A DNA stretch of 64,000 bases. It comes from Burkholderiales bacterium (GTDB taxonomy: Bacteria; Pseudomonadota; Gammaproteobacteria; Burkholderiales; UBA6910). Positions 30,895 to 38,780 of this stretch are shown piece by piece; the stretch's first letter is position 1, and each line of letters opens with the position of its first letter. The stretch is from positions 124,001 through 188,000 of the forward strand of contig BPKG01000002.1 in assembly GCA_026005015.1 (NCBI GenBank), given 5' to 3'. The position numbers were made by a program, and so were the translations under genes. The notes beneath the pieces were generated by a model that was given only the letters and a program-made list of their open reading frames with translations, was not told where the DNA came from and did no database searches.

Positions 30895-31164
30895 TCACTT
30901 GAGATCCTCTAACTTCACGCCGCGCCCGGCGCGCAAACTGCTGCGTGCCGACTCAATTCGTCTCAGGAAACGCGGATCGTGCTCGAGCCGATAGTCGAAC
31001 CAGTCGTCCTCGGACGCGAAACCGATCAGCACACCGGCCGGCTTGCCGTGGCGGGTGATGACGATTTCCCCCTTCTCCGCTTCGCGAAGAAAGCGCGACA
31101 GGTCGTCCTTCAGCTCGGACAGGGGGACCTCCTTTACTCGAGACTTCCGAATTGCACCAGCCAT
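30895..31164 (-). CDS. Phd/YefM-type antitoxin
   Basis: 89 residues: an N-terminal Phd fold (VKEVPLSELKDDLSRFLREAEKGEIVITRHGKPAGVLIGF) and a C-terminal toxin-binding tail. It follows and overlaps the toxin gene by 31 bp, so the order is toxin-antitoxin rather than the usual reverse. The pair forms one integron cassette bounded by attC sites at 31475-31519 and 30821-30887. Confidence 0.87.
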   Translation of the reverse strand: MAGAIRKSRVKEVPLSELKDDLSRFLREAEKGEIVITRHGKPAGVLIGFASEDDWFDYRLEHDPRFLRRIESARSSLRAGRGVKLEDLK

Positions 31165-31427
31165 GACTCAGCCTCCGATTTGGCCACGATCGCCAGTACC
31201 TCGACAGTCGAGCCTGAAACGTCGTAGAACACTTGAACCTCTTCGACCCGTAGCCGGTATTGCGGTCTGGATAGGCCGCGCAAGCGCTTGATACGGCTGC
31301 GGCTGGTCTTCGTCGGTTCGTGCCTCAGGTGCATTTCGAGCGCCTCTTTAACCTTGGCACGGAGGTTTGCCTTCAGCCTTCGAAGATCCTCGGCGGCCTC
31401 CGGGGCGAGGATGATTGAGAATCGCAT
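31134..31427 (-). CDS. RelE/ParE-type toxin
   Basis: 97 residues, RelE fold: FSIILAPEAAEDLRRLKANLRAKVKEALEMH, then KRLRGLSRPQYRLRVEEVQVFYDVSG with the basic residues of the family. Likely an mRNA interferase acting on the ribosome, or a gyrase poison if ParE-like. It reads into the antitoxin gene (31-bp overlap). Toxin-antitoxin cassettes are common in chromosomal integrons, where they are thought to stabilise the array. Confidence 0.87.
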   Translation of the reverse strand: MRFSIILAPEAAEDLRRLKANLRAKVKEALEMHLRHEPTKTSRSRIKRLRGLSRPQYRLRVEEVQVFYDVSGSTVEVLAIVAKSEAESWLVQFGSLE

Positions 31428-31474
31428 TCTGGCCAGATTATAGCCAGAAGTTTATTGGCAGGGAAGTGCGCGCG

Positions 31475-31519
31475 CTCTAACGCCGCGCTTCGGGCGTCGC
31501 TTGCAAGCGATTGTTAGGC
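31475..31519 (-). other. Integron attC site (short)
   Basis: On the minus strand it begins GCCTAAC (R'') and ends GTTAGAG (R'), 45 bp in all, with inner complementary segments (TCGCTTGCAAGCGA and CGCCCGAAGCGCGGCG). It lies upstream of the toxin-antitoxin cassette, marking the end of the neighbouring cassette. It is at the short end for attC. Confidence 0.65.
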
Positions 31520-31537
31520 CGTCGACGGGGGTACGGG

Positions 31538-32919
31538 GGTGTCCCAGCCGTAGTTGAAAGTTGAGGGGTGGCGGTTCCCCGGTGGATTCGAGAGAATCGA
31601 GTTCGCCAAAACCTGAAGCTCACGAAAGGAGAACCGCCATGAGCAAACGTAACACGAAACGGCCGGGCCGCGCGAGAGTGGGCGGCAAAGCTTTCCCACA
31701 GGTGCTCGATCGCCGAGGCGGGCCAGGCGCTCATCGAGGGGCTGCTCACGCTCTCGGCCTAGGCGGTGGCGGGGCCGAAGAGCCAGGGACGAGAGGTGGA
31801 GCGCGAGATCGTGTGGCACGGTCGACAGGCAGGGCGGGTCGAGCTGCTGGAGCGGCAGCTTCGGGTCGAGCGGCCCCGGCTTCGCACCCGGGGCCCTCGG
31901 GGGCGCGAGGTGGCGATTCCGGCGTATGAAGCGATGCGGCGCAATCCCCAGGCGGCGGCGAGGATGAGCGAGATCCTGCTCGCGGGCGTATCCACCCGCC
32001 GCTACGCTCCCGTGCTGCCGAAGATGGCGAAGAGCGTCGGGGTGTCGCGTAGCCAGCTCTCGCGCAAGCTCATCGCCGCGGGGGGGCAAGACTGCTCGAA
32101 GGGCTGATGGCGCGCCGTTTCGACGCGCTTGGCATTCTCGCTGTGTCCATCGACGGCCTGGTGATCGCCGGGCAGAGCGTGGTGGTGGCGATCGGCGTGG
32201 GAGCCAGCGGGGATAAACACCTGCTGGGGCTCACCCTCGGGGCCAGCGAGAACGCGGCCGTGGTCACGGACCTGCTCGCCGATCTGGTCAGGCGCGGGCT
32301 CTCGCCGGAGCGCAGGCGGCTGTTCATCATCGATGGCTCGAAGGCGCTTCGGGCCGTCATCGAGCGCACTTTCGGCGAGCGCGCCTTGATGCAGCGCTGC
32401 CGCGTGCACAAGCTCAAGAACGTGCTCGACTACCTCCCCGACTCGCTCAAGCCCCAACGCAAGGCCACCCTGAATGCGGCTTTCAAGCTCGCCCCCAAGG
32501 AGGGCATCGCCAAGCTCAAGCAACAGGCGCTGTGGCTCAAGCGCGAGCACCCGCAAGCCGCGGCGAGCCTGCTGGAGGGGCTTAAGGAGCTGTTCACCGT
32601 CAACCGGCTGGGGCTCACTCCCCGCCTCCTGCACTGCCTCGCCTCGTCCAACCTGATCGAGAATCCGAGCGGGAGGCAGCGGGCGATCGCGCGCCATGTC
32701 ACGCGCTGGCGCGACGGTGAGATGATCATGCGCTGGGCCGCGCTGTGCTATCTGGAAGCCGAGAAGGGTTGGCGAAAATCCAAGGCCATCGCGATCTGTG
32801 GATCCTGCGCCAGGCGCTCGGCTGCCCCGCCGATGCAAAGCGCGTTGACCTCGCAAGCAAGGTCGCTTAGCCTATGTTTCATCCCGCTACCTCGCACTTT
32901 CAACTAAGCGAGGGACACC
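31538..32919 (+). mobile_element. Degraded IS256-family insertion sequence
   Basis: Ends are inverted repeats: GGTGTCCC...TAGTTGAAAGT at the left and the complement of GGTGTCCC...TAGTTGAAAGT at the right. It encloses a broken mutator-type transposase. No 8-bp target duplication is visible (flanks GGTACGGG and ACCCTTTT differ), so one flank may have been rearranged. It sits within a cassette between attC sites at 31475-31519 and 32974-33036. Confidence 0.7.
31639..32907 (+). pseudogene. IS256-type (mutator) transposase, frameshifted
   Basis: ATG at 31639 (MSKRNTKRPGRARVGGKAF), then at least two frame changes: EREIVWHGRQAGRVELLERQ ... MAKSVGVSRSQLSRKLIAAG in one frame and LMARRFDALGILAVSIDGLV ... 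IIDGSKALRAVIERTF ... LASSNLIENPSGRQR in another. The DDE residues are recognisable (SIDG, IIDG, NLIEN). It cannot make a full transposase. Confidence 0.8.
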
Positions 32920-32973
32920 ACCCTTTTGGGCCATCCAAGCAATTGGTTCGGTAGCGACGCCGTAGGACCAAAG

Positions 32974-33036
32974 CAGAACGTTCCGGTTCAGCGGCGGGCC
33001 GCGCAGCGGGCCGTCCGCTGCAACCGGGTGTTAGGC
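32974..33036 (-). other. Integron attC recombination site
   Basis: On the minus strand it begins GCCTAAC, then CCGGTTGCAGCGGACGGCCC, a short loop, and GCGGCCCGCCGCTGAACCGG, ending AACGTTCTGC. The long imperfect stem with an unpaired G is typical of attC; the R' end keeps the GTT core but not RRRY. It starts 24 bp after the stop of the exchanger cassette gene. Confidence 0.75.
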
Positions 33037-33059
33037 GGTTCCACGCTCAGCAGCCATGA

Positions 33060-34160
33060 TCACTTGCTCAAGATGCGGTCTCTCGCAAGCGCTGCTGCGC
33101 CCAGAGCACCAGCAGCGTGACGCCGGGTCAGTGGAAGGACGAACCCCAGCATGGTCGAACCGAAGCTGTGAAGCGCGTCGTGCTGGGCGCTGGCAAGGAT
33201 AAGATATGTTACGTAGACCACGTAGTAAGCCAGGAACAAAGCTCCCTCCCAGCGTGCAATCCGGTGCCCGGTGCCGAAGATCGGCAGGCAGGCAAAGGCC
33301 ACCGCAATCATCACGGGGAGTGTCGAAGAACACCAGCCCCGGAGCCACCGAGAGCCCGCCCGGCGTGACTAAAGCGGCCACCCCGAGGATGCCCAACAGA
33401 TTGAACAGGCTGCTGCCGACAACATTGCCGACGGCGATATCACGCTCCCCGCGCATCGCCGCTACGACGGAAGTAGCTAGTTCCGGAAAGCTGGTGCTTG
33501 CCGCCACGATGGTCAGGCCGATGACTGCCTCGCTGATCTCCAGCGCGCGAGCGATGGACACGGCGCTGTCCACCAGCCACGTCGCGCCCAGCACCAGCAG
33601 GCCCAATCCTCCGAGTACGAGGACGATCTGCACCGGCAGACGCGCCAGCCATCCCGCGGCAGCGACGCCGAACTCCTTCGCATACTCAGCCTGCACTGCC
33701 GGGACTTCACGCCGGGTCTGCCGGATCACAAGCACGGTGTAGGCGGCAAGACCCGCCACCAGCAGCAGCCCATCGAACGGGCCAATTCGCCCATCCAGCG
33801 CCATCACCAGGACCAGCACGGACAGGCCGACGACCAGCGGCACCTCTAAGCGCACCAGTTGCTGCTGCACCATCAGCGGGGCGATCAGCGCAGCCAGCCC
33901 CAGCACGGCGAGCACGTTGAAGATGTTGCTCCCCACCACATTGCCGACGGCGATGTCGGCCTGTCCGGCAAGTCCGGACTGCACGCTCACCCGCCAGTTC
34001 CGGCGAGCTAGTGCCGAAGGCGACCACGGTCAGGCCGACCCACTAGGGGAGAGATGCCGAAGCGCAACGCCAGTTGCGACGCCCCCCGCACCAGCAGATC
34101 TGCACCAGTCAGGAGAGCGGCAAGACCCGCGATCAGAAGCACCCAGACGGTGAGTTCCAA
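33060..34160 (-). pseudogene. Na+/Ca2+ exchanger family (YrbG-like) cassette gene, broken
   Basis: From TTG 34160 the product reads LELTVWVLLIAGLAALLTGA, then by extra bases near 34040 and 33990 it changes frame twice around the alpha-1 motif VAFGTSSPELA, continues in one frame through ADIAVGNVVGSNIFN and the alpha-2 motif IVAASTSFPELATSVVAAMR, and shifts again near 33315 before MIAVAFACLPIFGTGHRI ... RILSK. Both CAX repeats are recognisable, so the ancestor was a ten-helix cation/Ca2+ antiporter. Position between two attC sites and reading direction mark it as an integron cassette. Confidence 0.8.
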
Positions 34161-34214
34161 GGGTTTCTCTCTTCAACGACCGGACGAAAACAGCAGCACC
34201 GTTCGACCTGAGCC

Positions 34215-34284
34215 GCCTAACGTAGAAGTCACCGGCGCTGTGCGGCTTTATCGCGCAGCGTCCGTGTAGACTGCCGGGTTAAGC
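34215..34284 (-). other. Integron attC recombination site
   Basis: On the minus strand it begins GCTTAAC (R'' fits RYYYAAC) and ends GTTAGGC (R' fits GTTRRRY), 70 bp apart in total. Inside, ACGGACGCTGCGCG faces CGCACAGCGCCGGT with extrahelical bases and an ATAAAGC loop. It begins 12 bp after the stop of the split lipoprotein gene, so it is that cassette's attC. Confidence 0.8.
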
Positions 34285-34409
34285 TGGTTTTCCAGCTATG
34301 GTGCAAGAACAACTTCCTTGCTCTCGCCGCCGGTAAGTGTAACGCGCTGCATTAGCGCGCCGCCTTCGTGGAAATAGTCGCCTACGCGCCAAGTAATGAT
34401 GGTGGTTAT

Positions 34410-35783
34410 CACTGCTGTCCAAAACAGCCGAAACCGGACGAGCTACCCTTTGATCTGACTCGGGTTTCGGACGGGTTATGACGAGAATTCAAGATCGAGC
34501 CCCCCCATGTGCTGTCCAAGATCAGGCGAAGGCCGGCGCCGCCTGGGGCTGGGCCTGCGGGTCCGGCGGAGCGGCGAACGGTTCGTTCAGCCAAGCCCGC
34601 AGATCGCGATGGGTGAAGAGATGCATACGCAGCAGCGCCACCAGATTGGACAAGCTCCAGCCGAAGCGGGAAATGAGCTGCAGGTAGCGCAGCAGCATGG
34701 CGATCAGCGCCGTCCAGATCTGAATCTTCACCGCGTTGGCCGAGGTGCCGACGAAGGTCTTGATCTTGAGGTTTTGCTTGAGCGCCTTGAAGAAGAGTTC
34801 GACGGCCCAGCGGTCCTTGTAGATGGCCGCCACGGTGGAAGCGCCGAGCCCATGGTGGTTGGTGAGAAACACCAGCCGCTCGCTGGTATCCTCGCGCACG
34901 GCCTCGATGCGGCGCAGCAGGTGTGGGCATTTCTCTTGGGCGCCCACGCCGGTGAGCCGGATGGTCTGGTCCCTGAGGATGTTGCGGTTCTGGGGGACGG
35001 CATGCTCCTCGAGCACCTCATAGAGCGCGTTGTCCTTCATGCGGGTGACGAAGAAGACGCCCGCATCCGTCCAGTAGGCGAACAGCCGATAGTCGTTGTA
35101 GCCCCGATCATCGACCACCACGGTGCCGGCCGGGAAGGGAATGCGCCAGGCGACCTTCACATCATGGACGTTGCCCTCGGTGATGACCCCGTAGCAGAGC
35201 AGATAGCCGTCATGGTCGAGCACCAGGTGCAGCTTCACCGCGCCTTTGGTTTGGCGAAATCTTGCCCAGTCGAACACCGACAGGCACAGGTCGATCACCG
35301 TCGAGTCGAGGCTCACGAGCTTGTGCTTGAAGCGGAACTTGCGCGGTGGCCGCACGCTGCCCGAGACCCGCTCGAAGAGCCGGTAGAAGACTTGTTCGTA
35401 CAACTGCCAGGGGCGGTGGGTGTTGGCGTAGGAAAGCGACGACCTCGCCGGCGCTTCAATGCCCAGGTGGGCAAGCTTGCCTTCGCAGCTCTTGAGGCCC
35501 CCTTCGATCTCCCGCAGGGAGTGGGCGCGGCCCAACTGACAGAACATCATGGCGACGAACTGGCTCCAGCTCGACAGGACCTTCGAGGCGTATTCGGAGC
35601 CGGTTTCCCGGACCATGCGCTCAAACTCGGATAGCGCGGAATCAACTTGAGTATCTGGCTGAACATGCTGCATGATGCATTCACGACGGGCCTCCTTCGG
35701 TTGGGCAAAAGTGCGTTTGACGATGCACCCATACCCTACACCTTCGGATGGCCCGTCGTCATAACCGGTTTCGGACAAGAGTG
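34410..35783 (-). mobile_element. IS4-family insertion sequence (1374 bp)
   Basis: Left end CACTGCTGTCC and right end GGACAAGAGTG (inverted: CACTCTTGTCC) form the terminal repeats; a shared GAAACCGG follows inside each. The element is flanked by a perfect 9-bp direct repeat GGTGGTTAT (34401-34409 and 35784-35792). It carries one intact transposase gene on the minus strand and has split a lipoprotein gene cassette. Confidence 0.85.
34522..35673 (-). CDS. IS4-family DDE transposase
   Basis: 383 residues from MQHVQPDTQVDSALSEFERM. DDE residues: LVSLDSTVIDLCLSVFDWA (first Asp), VVVDDRGYNDYRLF (second Asp) and YKDRWAVELFFKALKQNLKI, the Y-(2)-R-(3)-E-(6)-K signature of IS4. An N-terminal SYANTHRPWQLYEQVF block is typical of the subgroup. 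The frame is intact, so the element may still be mobile. The frame stays open to 35778, but the family start is at 35673. Confidence 0.9.
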   Translation of the reverse strand: MQHVQPDTQVDSALSEFERMVRETGSEYASKVLSSWSQFVAMMFCQLGRAHSLREIEGGLKSCEGKLAHLGIEAPARSSLSYANTHRPWQLYEQVFYRLFERVSGSVRPPRKFRFKHKLVSLDSTVIDLCLSVFDWARFRQTKGAVKLHLVLDHDGYLLCYGVITEGNVHDVKVAWRIPFPAGTVVVDDRGYNDYRLFAYWTDAGVFFVTRMKDNALYEVLEEHAVPQNRNILRDQTIRLTGVGAQEKCPHLLRRIEAVREDTSERLVFLTNHHGLGASTVAAIYKDRWAVELFFKALKQNLKIKTFVGTSANAVKIQIWTALIAMLLRYLQLISRFGWSLSNLVALLRMHLFTHRDLRAWLNEPFAAPPDPQAQPQAAPAFA

Positions 35784-36246
35784 GGTGGTTATATAAAAGG
35801 TACCGTTCGCGACTTTGTCGAATTTAAAAAAACCCTGAGCATCGCATATCGTTTTGCGCATCAGTTGCCGATACTCTGGCGGTTCGACGTTAAAAGAGAA
35901 ATTACGGCCACCAAAACCGATGGGGTTGTAACCACGATCAACGGAACCGTATAGCGCCCCAATTCTCTCCGTTGCGTATGCTGTGGCTGGCACCAGCTCA
36001 ACCTCGCTACCGGCACACGTAACAACACCGCCTCCTCTTTGCCGAACTAGCGCACTGCTGCGGACAGTGTTGGTACCTTCGGAAAGAAGGGATTGAGCTT
36101 GGGCGACGTCAAAAGTGGACGAAATGCTCCATTTTTGTGGCTGCATTGCACAACCCGACAGCGACAACGATGTGACAGCAATCACACAACAATCCAGTTA
36201 CGCATAGAACTCCCAAAGAAAAGCGAAGATGCCGGCTTCAGGTGAA

Positions 36247-36407
36247 GCCCTAACTATAAATAGCCATCCTATCTGACGCTTTACAAAGCGTCAGATAGGT
36301 GTATATTAATACAGTAACCCGTATTTCTGCATTAAAGAATCAACGGCTTGCTTTGATTTATAAACTCCTAGAGCCAAAAAATCAAACCCGTCATCGTCGA
36401 GGCCTGC
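36247..36407 (-). promoter_or_regulatory. Probable attI and cassette/integrase promoter region
   Basis: This AT-rich stretch lies between the integrase start (36408, plus) and the first cassette (minus). On the minus strand GTTAGGG (36247-36253) is a near match to the GTTRRRY crossover core, so 36247 is the likely attI/cassette junction. The region should also hold the integrase and cassette promoters, but I cannot assign -10/-35 boxes with confidence. It includes the hairpin at 36268-36299. Confidence 0.5.
36268..36299. repeat. Perfect 15-bp inverted repeat in the attI region
   Basis: CCTATCTGACGCTTT, a 2-base AC loop, then its exact complement. It sits 110 bp upstream of the integrase ATG and 63 bp from the first cassette's start. 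It could be a transcription attenuator for the cassettes or part of attI folding. Confidence 0.6.
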
Positions 36408-36536
36408 ATGGAACCCGCACAACCCAAGTTGCTGGATCGGCTGCGCAACCGGATCCGCGTCAAGCACTATAGCATCCGGACCGAAGAGCAGTATGTCTGA
36501 GGTTCCCTCGGTTTTTCGTCTTCCAACGGGCGGGGT

Positions 36537-37424
36537 TCATGCTACCTGTTTTTCCGCATGTTGGGCACTGAGCCAGTCCTTCAGGAACTGGACTGGGGAC
36601 TTATAGCCGAGGGTTGAGTGCAGGCGCTTGCGGTTGTAGAACACCTCGATGTACTCGAAGCAGGCCGCCGTCATCTCAGCCCGCGTGGCGAAGCGCTTGC
36701 CATACACCCGCTCGTTCTTGAAGCTGTTGAACCAGCTCTCCGTCGGGGCATTGTCCCAGCAGTTCCCCTTGCGGCTCATCGAGCAGGGCATGCCGTATTC
36801 GACGAGTTTTGCCTGGAAGGACTGGCTCGCGTACTGGCTGCCCCGGTCGGAGTGGTGGATCAGCCCCGCAGCCGGCTTGCGGCGAAACCACGCCATGGTC
36901 AGGGCATCGGTCACGATGTCCGCGCTCATGCGCGGTGCAAGCCGCCAGCCCACCACCTCGCGATTGAACAGATCCAGCACGATGGCCAGGTACAGCCAAC
37001 CTTCGTCCGTCCACAGGTAGGTGATGTCAGAGGTCCACACCTGGTTCGGCGCCGCGGGCCGGAAGTCGCGCGCCAAGAGGTTCTGCGCCACCGGCAGACT
37101 GTGTTTGGAGTCCGTCGTGACCTTGTAGCGCCGCTTGTGGCGAGCACGGATGCCGTTGTCCCGCATCAGCCGCTCCACCCGATCCTTGCTTGCCGCAAAG
37201 CCCCGTGCCCGCAACGCCTTGACCATGCGGGGACTACCATAGGCACCCTTGAATTCTGCGTGAATGGCTTGGATCAGGGCCAGCATCTGGGAGTCGGCAA
37301 GCCGCTTGCGGTCAGGCTTGCCGCCGCGCTTCCAGGCCCGGTAGCCGCTCACACTCACACCCAGTACCGCGCACATCTCAGCCAGGGCGAATTGCCTTTG
37401 CGCATCAATCCAGGCGTACTTCAC
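36537..37424 (-). CDS. IS3-family transposase OrfB
   Basis: 295 residues from GTG 37424, rve integrase core: NQVWTSDITYLWTDEGWLYL (Asp), HHSDRGSQYAS (Asp) and NAPTESWFNSFKNERVY (Glu) are the DDE residues. An N-terminal HTH_21 region (AIHAEFKGAYGSPRMVKALR) is complete. Its start overlaps the orfA stop by 4 bp; the working transposase should be the OrfAB fusion made by -1 frameshifting. Confidence 0.92.
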   Translation of the reverse strand: MKYAWIDAQRQFALAEMCAVLGVSVSGYRAWKRGGKPDRKRLADSQMLALIQAIHAEFKGAYGSPRMVKALRARGFAASKDRVERLMRDNGIRARHKRRYKVTTDSKHSLPVAQNLLARDFRPAAPNQVWTSDITYLWTDEGWLYLAIVLDLFNREVVGWRLAPRMSADIVTDALTMAWFRRKPAAGLIHHSDRGSQYASQSFQAKLVEYGMPCSMSRKGNCWDNAPTESWFNSFKNERVYGKRFATRAEMTAACFEYIEVFYNRKRLHSTLGYKSPVQFLKDWLSAQHAEKQVA

Positions 37425-37717
37425 AGCGCATTCCTCGCGAAGTACGCCGTGGCTTTTTTTAGGATTTCGTTCTCCCGCTTGAGTCGGATGTTCTCGGCCC
37501 GCAGGCGCGAGAGCTCCATCTCCTCCGGGGTGACCTTCTTGCTCCCCGGGCCGTTGAGCTTGCCGGCATCAAACGCCTTGACCCAGTTACGCAGTGTCTG
37601 TTCGACCAGACCCAGGTCGCGAGCCACTGCCCCAACCGGCTGCCCATCCTTGACACGCTTGACCGCCAGCTCCTTGAACTCGGCGGTGTACTCCTGCTTC
37701 GGGATTCTTGGAATCAT
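37421..37717 (-). CDS. IS3-family transposase OrfA (helix-turn-helix)
   Basis: 98 residues from ATG 37717 ([20 protein letters not shown]). [25 protein letters not shown], then a leucine-zipper region [21 protein letters not shown]. Near its end lies AAAAAAAG (37453-37460, minus strand), the programmed -1 frameshift site that would join it to OrfB. Confidence 0.9.
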   Translation of the reverse strand: MIPRIPKQEYTAEFKELAVKRVKDGQPVGAVARDLGLVEQTLRNWVKAFDAGKLNGPGSKKVTPEEMELSRLRAENIRLKRENEILKKATAYFARNAL

Positions 37718-38780
37718 CATCGTCTTCCTTTCCTTGGGTTCGTCCATCTTACGTCACCCTTGGAAGACGAAATTTCGGGGGAAGCTCAGTCCATTGGGTG
37801 AAGCGGTTCATCCATTTCCACGGAAGGCGGCACCCCGAGACCATGGGAGCGCGGGAGGTTGAGGCTTTTTTGACCCATCTTGCCGTGGAGGGACGTGTCT
37901 CCGCCTCGACCCAGAATCAGGCTAAAAGCGCGCTGCTGTTCCTGTACAAGGAGGTTCTCGGCAAGGAGCTGCCTCGGCTCGAGAACGTGACGAGCGCAAA
38001 GCGTCCGGCGCGTGTGCCGGTGGTGCTGACCCGAAAAGAAGTGGATGCCGTTCTCTCGAGGCTCGAGGGCGTGGCAGCTTTGGCCGCGTGGCTTATGTAC
38101 GGTACCGGAATGCGGGTCATGGAATGCCTGTGCTTGCGGGTGAAGGACGTTGATTTCGCGCGGCGGGAGATCATGATTCGTTCGGGCAAAGGGTCCAAGG
38201 ATCGGGTGACGGTACTTCCGACGACGCTGGTCGTTCCCCTTACGGAGCACTTGGCGCGGGTCCAGCGGCTTCACGAGGAAGACCTCAAGGCGGGCCACGG
38301 TGAGGTCTATCTGCCTTATGCCCTGGCTAGAAAGTATCCGCGCGCCGGTCGGGAATGGGGCTGGCAGTACGTCTTCCCATCCAAGCGACTATCGGTCGAT
38401 CCCCGCTCGGGCTTAACACGCCGTCACCATGCGGACGAGCAGCGGCTGCAGCGCGCGATCAGAAAGGCTGCCCGAGACGCAGGAATCGCCAAGCCGGTGA
38501 CGCCCCACACCTTGCGCCATTCGTTCGCGATGCACCTATTGGAGTCCGGGTACGATATCCGCACGGTGCAGGAGCTGCTAGGGCATAAGGACGTGTCCAC
38601 GACGATGATTTATACCCACGTCCTAAGCCGGGGAGGGCGAGGGGTGGTCAGCCCGCTGGACAACAATGGCGGCGCGGGCGCTTGGCCCGGTTTGTTCGCT
38701 GTCCCGCGGGTCGAGGAACCCGCGGCACCGCCCTATGGCGCGGAGTTCGATCGCCAGGTCAAGCATGAACAGATCGGGCT

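Larger units (their letters stand above)
34296..36205 (-). pseudogene. Lipoprotein cassette gene split by an IS4-family element
   Basis: The N-terminal part starts at ATG 36205 after GGGAG (MRNWIVV) but needs one extra base before IAVTSLSLSGCAMQPQ, a lipobox with Cys. It runs through ALYGSVDRGYNPIGFGG and GFFKFDKVANGTFYITT to the insertion at 35784. The remaining codons resume at 34409 as IITWRVGDYFHEGGALMQRV and end at TAG 34296. Removing 34410-35783 and one 9-bp copy restores a continuous frame. Function of the lipoprotein is unknown. AT-richer than the surroundings, as is usual for cassettes. Confidence 0.8.
36498..37788 (-). mobile_element. IS3-family insertion sequence (1291 bp) inside intI
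   Basis: Ends: TGAGGTTCCC...TTTCGTCTTCCA at the left and the complement of TGAGCTTCCC...TTTCGTCTTCCA at the right, about 28 bp of imperfect inverted repeat. It is flanked by a 3-bp duplication GTC (36495-36497 and 37789-37791), and removing element plus one copy restores the intI frame exactly. It carries orfA and orfB with a slippery A7G tract, so it may be active. Confidence 0.9.

Noticed and set aside
34463-35776. GGTTTCGGAC direct repeats with GGTTATGACGA inverted repeats as the ends of the IS4 element
   Set aside because: The outer CACT..TGTCC inverted ends with the 9-bp duplication GGTGGTTAT restore the interrupted gene exactly, so the inner repeats are subterminal sequences of the element.
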